A DNA stretch of 64,000 nt from Paenibacillus sp. FSL K6-0276 (lineage in GTDB: Bacteria; Bacillota; Bacilli; Paenibacillales; Paenibacillaceae). Under the pieces are notes generated by a model that saw only the letters and a program-made list of their open reading frames with translations, was not told where the DNA came from and did no database searches. Made by a program: the position numbers and the translations under genes. Shown in pieces: positions 61,314-64,000 of this stretch. The DNA is taken from the NCBI RefSeq assembly GCF_037977235.1, contig NZ_CP150276.1:2170001-2234000 (forward strand). Direction: 5' to 3'. Every line of letters starts with the position of its first letter. Position 1 is the stretch's first letter.

Positions 61314-63209
61314 ATGGCAATCAAAAAAATGCTGACTCTGGCAGCTGTTCTGGCCATTACCGTGTCCATGGGGTCGGTGTCCGCACCGCAACAGGCGCAG
61401 GCTGCAGGGGAAACCGTACAGGTATGGCTGTCCAACCCCAACACAAGTACTTGGTTGGCAAGACAATCGGATGTCAAGTTCTCTGCATCCAGCGCAGGTG
61501 CCGACTATACGATTACTGTCAATGAAGGAAGCGCCTATCAGACGATGGACGGTTTTGGTGCTTCACTTACAGATTCATCCAGCTGGCTGCTGCAAAACAA
61601 ACTGTCTGCAGCCAAAAGAACCGAGGTCATGAATCAGCTGTTCAGCGCCAGCGGCATCAACATAAGCGCCCTCCGCCAGCCGATCGGCGCGAGCGACTTC
61701 AACTGGGAAATGTGGACCTATGATGATACGAGCGGGAACAGTGATGATATGAACCTGAGCGCTTTCTCGCTCTGGCGAGAGGATGCCTATATCCGCCCGA
61801 TGCTTAATCAGGCCTACAACGTTAATCCGGGCCGGATCAAGCTGTTCGCCGCCCCGTGGAGTCCGCCGGCCTGGATGAAGACGCAAAAAAGCCTCTACGG
61901 CGACACGGGCGGCACACTACGTACCGATAGCTATGATGCCTATGCCAATTATCTGGTGAAATATCTGCAGCAGTATGCCGCACTTGGAACGCCGGTCTAT
62001 GCCCTCTCCCTGCAGAATGAACCGAAATTCGCCCCGCACTATCCCGGACTGCTAATGTCTGCCAGTGAACAAAGCAATCTGATCAATGTGCTGGGCCCGA
62101 AGCTGGCACAGAACGGACTTAACACTCAAATTATGGCCTATGACCACAACTATGACGATATCAGCTATGCCTCGTCGGTGCTGGGATCAAGCGCATCTGC
62201 CTATACGCAGGGCAGTGCTTTTCATTATTATTCGGCCCTCAGCCATTCCAACCTGACCACGCTGCATAACCAGTATCCGACCAAACGGATCTGGTTCACG
62301 GAAGGCGGCAGCGGAACGTGGATTGGCGGCGGCACGAACATGGGAATGTTCCAGGATCTGATGATGCATATGATCCGCTTCCCCAGAAACTGGGCAAAGT
62401 CCTATATCATGTGGAATGTCGCGCTGGATCAGAGTGGCGGCCCCGCGCTCGCCGGAATTGATGCCGCCAACCGCGGCCTGCTGACCATCCGCTCTGACAC
62501 TACGGACTCAGTGACCTACAACCCGCAATTTTACGGTTTGGGGCACAGCAGCAAATTTGTTGACCCGAATGCGTCCCGCATCGATTCGAACACGTTCCAG
62601 GACAGCATGGAGGACGTAGCCTATAAAAATCCAGACGGCACCATTGCGCTTGTGCTGTCCAACCGGCTCTCCAGCGCTAAGACCGTCAAGATTCAGTGGA
62701 ATTCGCAGTCATTCACGTACGTGGTTCCTGCCGAAGGCGCGATCACGTTCAAATGGTCGTCCACCTCGGCACCGGTGACCGGCGGCACCTATAAGATCTT
62801 GAGCAAAGCAAGCGAAATGGCCCTGGATGTGACTGGCGTTTCTACGGCAGATGGAGCGCTTGTCCAGCAATGGGAGTATACAGGCGGAAATAACCAGCGG
62901 TGGACGATCCGCGATGCAGGAAGCGGGTATGTCAACATCGTTAACGCAGCCAGCGGCAAAGCCCTGGATGTGATAAACGGCTCCATCACGGACGGTGCGG
63001 GCGTTCAGCAGTGGGCGCTTACCGGTACGGGAGGAAATAATCAGCAGTGGAAGCTTGAAGCAGCAGGCGGGGGCTATTATAAGATTGTAAATAAGAATAG
63101 CGGCAAAGTGCTGGATATTCCAGGCACTTCAACCACGAACGGCACCAAAATCCAGCAGTGGTCCTATACCGGAGCGGACAATCAGCTATTCTTCTTTGTG
63201 GCACCGTAA
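61314..63209 (+). CDS. Secreted GH30 glycoside hydrolase with ricin-type lectin module
   Basis: A 631-residue exported enzyme. Signal peptide 1-31 (cleavage near AQAA). GH30 catalytic domain about 35-485: MDGFGASLTDSSSWLL, FAAPWSPPAWMKT, acid/base in LSLQNEPKF, nucleophile in IWFTEGGSG. The C-terminal ~140 residues are a ricin-B/CBM13 beta-trefoil with three QxW-type repeats (QQWEYTGGNNQRW, QQWALTGTGGNNQQW, QQWSYTGADNQLF). By pattern it is nearest to glucosylceramidase-like beta-1,6-glucanases, so pustulan or fungal-wall glucan is a candidate substrate; xylan is less likely. Ribosome site GGGAGAGTG. A strong terminator ends the island. Confidence 0.9.
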   Translation: MAIKKMLTLAAVLAITVSMGSVSAPQQAQAAGETVQVWLSNPNTSTWLARQSDVKFSASSAGADYTITVNEGSAYQTMDGFGASLTDSSSWLLQNKLSAAKRTEVMNQLFSASGINISALRQPIGASDFNWEMWTYDDTSGNSDDMNLSAFSLWREDAYIRPMLNQAYNVNPGRIKLFAAPWSPPAWMKTQKSLYGDTGGTLRTDSYDAYANYLVKYLQQYAALGTPVYALSLQNEPKFAPHYPGLLMSASEQSNLINVLGPKLAQNGLNTQIMAYDHNYDDISYASSVLGSSASAYTQGSAFHYYSALSHSNLTTLHNQYPTKRIWFTEGGSGTWIGGGTNMGMFQDLMMHMIRFPRNWAKSYIMWNVALDQSGGPALAGIDAANRGLLTIRSDTTDSVTYNPQFYGLGHSSKFVDPNASRIDSNTFQDSMEDVAYKNPDGTIALVLSNRLSSAKTVKIQWNSQSFTYVVPAEGAITFKWSSTSAPVTGGTYKILSKASEMALDVTGVSTADGALVQQWEYTGGNNQRWTIRDAGSGYVNIVNAASGKALDVINGSITDGAGVQQWALTGTGGNNQQWKLEAAGGGYYKIVNKNSGKVLDIPGTSTTNGTKIQQWSYTGADNQLFFFVAP

Positions 63210-63224
63210 GGTTTGATTTGTATG

Positions 63225-63256
63225 CCGAAAAGCCCGCACAAGCGCGGGCTTTTCGG
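63225..63256. terminator. Terminator at the end of the island
   Basis: CCGAAAAGCCCGC and GCGGGCTTTTCGG form a perfect 13-bp stem, T-rich in the right arm. Confidence 0.85.
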
Positions 63257-63315
63257 TGTGTGTATGAAGACTGGATAATCAGTTGAAGGCAGCCATCCCC
63301 AGGGCTTGAGCTCAT

Positions 63316-63387
63316 CAGGATTTCCGGCTGCTCTGCGAAGGACAGCTTGGCCTTTCTCTATCAGCGCCTGAAGTGCATTCTGTATAG
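63316..63387 (+). pseudogene. 3' remnant of a third GH30 gene
   Basis: QDFRLLCEG followed by a diverged tail ends at a stop at 63385. The DNA is nearly identical over about 30 bases to the segment around 61136-61166 in the GH30 gene at 59835, coding for the same residues in the last beta-sandwich strands. Upstream sequence is not GH30. It is a decayed paralogue fragment. Confidence 0.6.
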
Positions 63388-63846
63388 AACGTCCATTGGC
63401 AATGAATAGCTTATTGTTGCAGGTGCGCAACTGCTTTATCGTTTCAATGCCTATATAGTTAGTTATTATATTGCAATTAAACAGTGAAGTTACCAAAGAG
63501 ACCATAGTAAGCAGTGCAGCATATGCAGTGATATTTGCGACTGGCTTTGCGCCTAAGCAGTTCCCAATTGGAAATAGAAGCACTAAGACGCCGTGCTCAA
63601 CAAATAGATGATGAAAAGAAACAATCGCTGATTAAAAATTACAAACAGATAATGCAAGATCGTTTTTTTTGTATTATTTTTTTATTAAATTCACATTTTT
63701 TAACGATAAGGATGTTTAGTAACAAAACATATTATTATTAATTACATATTGATCTTTCAAAAGGTCCCTTAAGTACTTTGAGTTAATGACAAAACAAAAT
63801 ACAACGGACATTCTTCATGTTTTTCAGTTCAATCTATATAGACTAT
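63388..63846. other. AT-rich intergenic region
   Basis: No convincing gene. A plus-strand frame near 63556-63670 (QLEIEALRRRAQQIDDEKKQ) is helical but has no ribosome site. A minus-strand frame overlapping 63316-63583 runs through the GH30 remnant and the terminator, so it is not credible. Confidence 0.5.
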
Positions 63847-63875
63847 TTGTAACAGGTCAAAGGGCAGGATATAAT
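63847..63875 (+). promoter_or_regulatory. SigmaA-type promoter of the last gene
   Basis: TTGTAA (63847-63852), 17-base spacer, perfect TATAAT (63870-63875). Confidence 0.7.
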
Positions 63876-63929
63876 TTACTTGTTATTACTAAGTAATCGT
63901 TGCTTAACGACTAATAAAGGGGAGTTCAT

Positions 63930-64000
63930 ATGTACAGAACAGTTCAAGATTTTCTAGGTGAATGGGCACGTGCTTCTGCAGGGACAATTAGCGTTCTTGA
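63930..64000 (+). CDS. DinB-like protein, 5' end only
   Basis: ATG 63930 follows AAAGGGGAG and opens MYRTVQDFLGEWARASAGTI, which resembles the first helix of DinB_2-type proteins (MYRTxxDFLxxW). Only 23 codons fall in the window, so the assignment is tentative. Confidence 0.5.
   Translation, partial: MYRTVQDFLGEWARASAGTISVL

Noticed and set aside
63182..63583. 133-codon minus-strand open frame at the right edge of the island
   Set aside because: It runs through a terminator and the GH30 remnant and lacks a ribosome site.

Overview
This window is a chromosome segment from a low-to-mid GC, spore-forming Firmicute, most probably Paenibacillus. Reasons: yqhH/yqhG, YqzE, a YjcZ-type mini-protein, a CwlD-like amidase, a class II (B12) ribonucleotide reductase, LplB/LplC-type sugar permeases and an S-layer-homology enzyme, with strong AGGAGG ribosome sites and several TTG starts. 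It is mostly housekeeping up to about 42 kb. From about 44.2 to 63.2 kb it becomes a visibly GC-richer carbohydrate-utilisation island. Layout. 1-7.6 kb: tail of a sugar-binding lipoprotein, an MTA/SAH nucleosidase, a serine beta-lactamase-like hydrolase, a three-gene ABC-2 exporter and a histidine phosphatase. 7.6-18.3 kb: YjcZ mini-protein, RsmF-like rRNA methylase, glycosyltransferase, yhaO-yhaN nuclease/ATPase pair, YkvI-like transporter, xpt and small conserved proteins. 18.4-22.3 kb: tRNA-Leu(CAG), then a minus-strand ABC transporter (fused double permease plus ATPase) behind an M-box magnesium riboswitch and a second, unassigned structured leader. 22.3-27.2 kb: YtrA-like GntR/ABC operon, a methyltransferase, an AprX-like subtilase and a basic small protein. 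27.3-31.7 kb: Fur-controlled heme uptake operon (IsdE-like binding protein, FecCD permease, ATPase, HugZ/HutZ-like protein, DinB-like protein). 31.7-33.0 kb: decayed tetR and gldA genes. 33.1-39.2 kb: polysaccharide-deacetylase-like protein, amidase, YqzE, a secreted protein, YqhG/YqhH. 39.3-42.3 kb: nrdJ with paired NrdR boxes. 42.3-43.2 kb: a segment bounded by 25-bp terminal inverted repeats that carries a cupin gene. 43.2-43.9 kb: decayed open frames. The island (44.2-63.2 kb) encodes a 2690-residue secreted S-layer-anchored protein combining GH2, SGNH-esterase and NodB-deacetylase domains with six binding modules; a LacI regulator; a membrane-anchored AraC-type sensor-regulator; two sugar ABC permeases and a binding lipoprotein (no ATPase gene, so a shared MsmX-type ATPase is inferred); one GH30 enzyme without and one with a signal peptide. 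Perfect or near-perfect copies of one palindrome (TGAAATCGATTTCA) occur three times before the giant gene and once before lacI, which ties the locus together. Inferred logic: the giant enzyme and the secreted GH30 trim and cut a substituted polysaccharide at the cell surface, the ABC system imports oligosaccharides, and the cytoplasmic GH30 finishes them. The most unusual signals are a roughly 700-bp array of about fifteen consecutive short inverted repeats embedded in-frame in yhaN, the M-box plus second leader ahead of an anion-type ABC transporter, and the tandemly duplicated operator region before the giant enzyme. No rRNA, CRISPR array, intact transposase or phage genes were seen.
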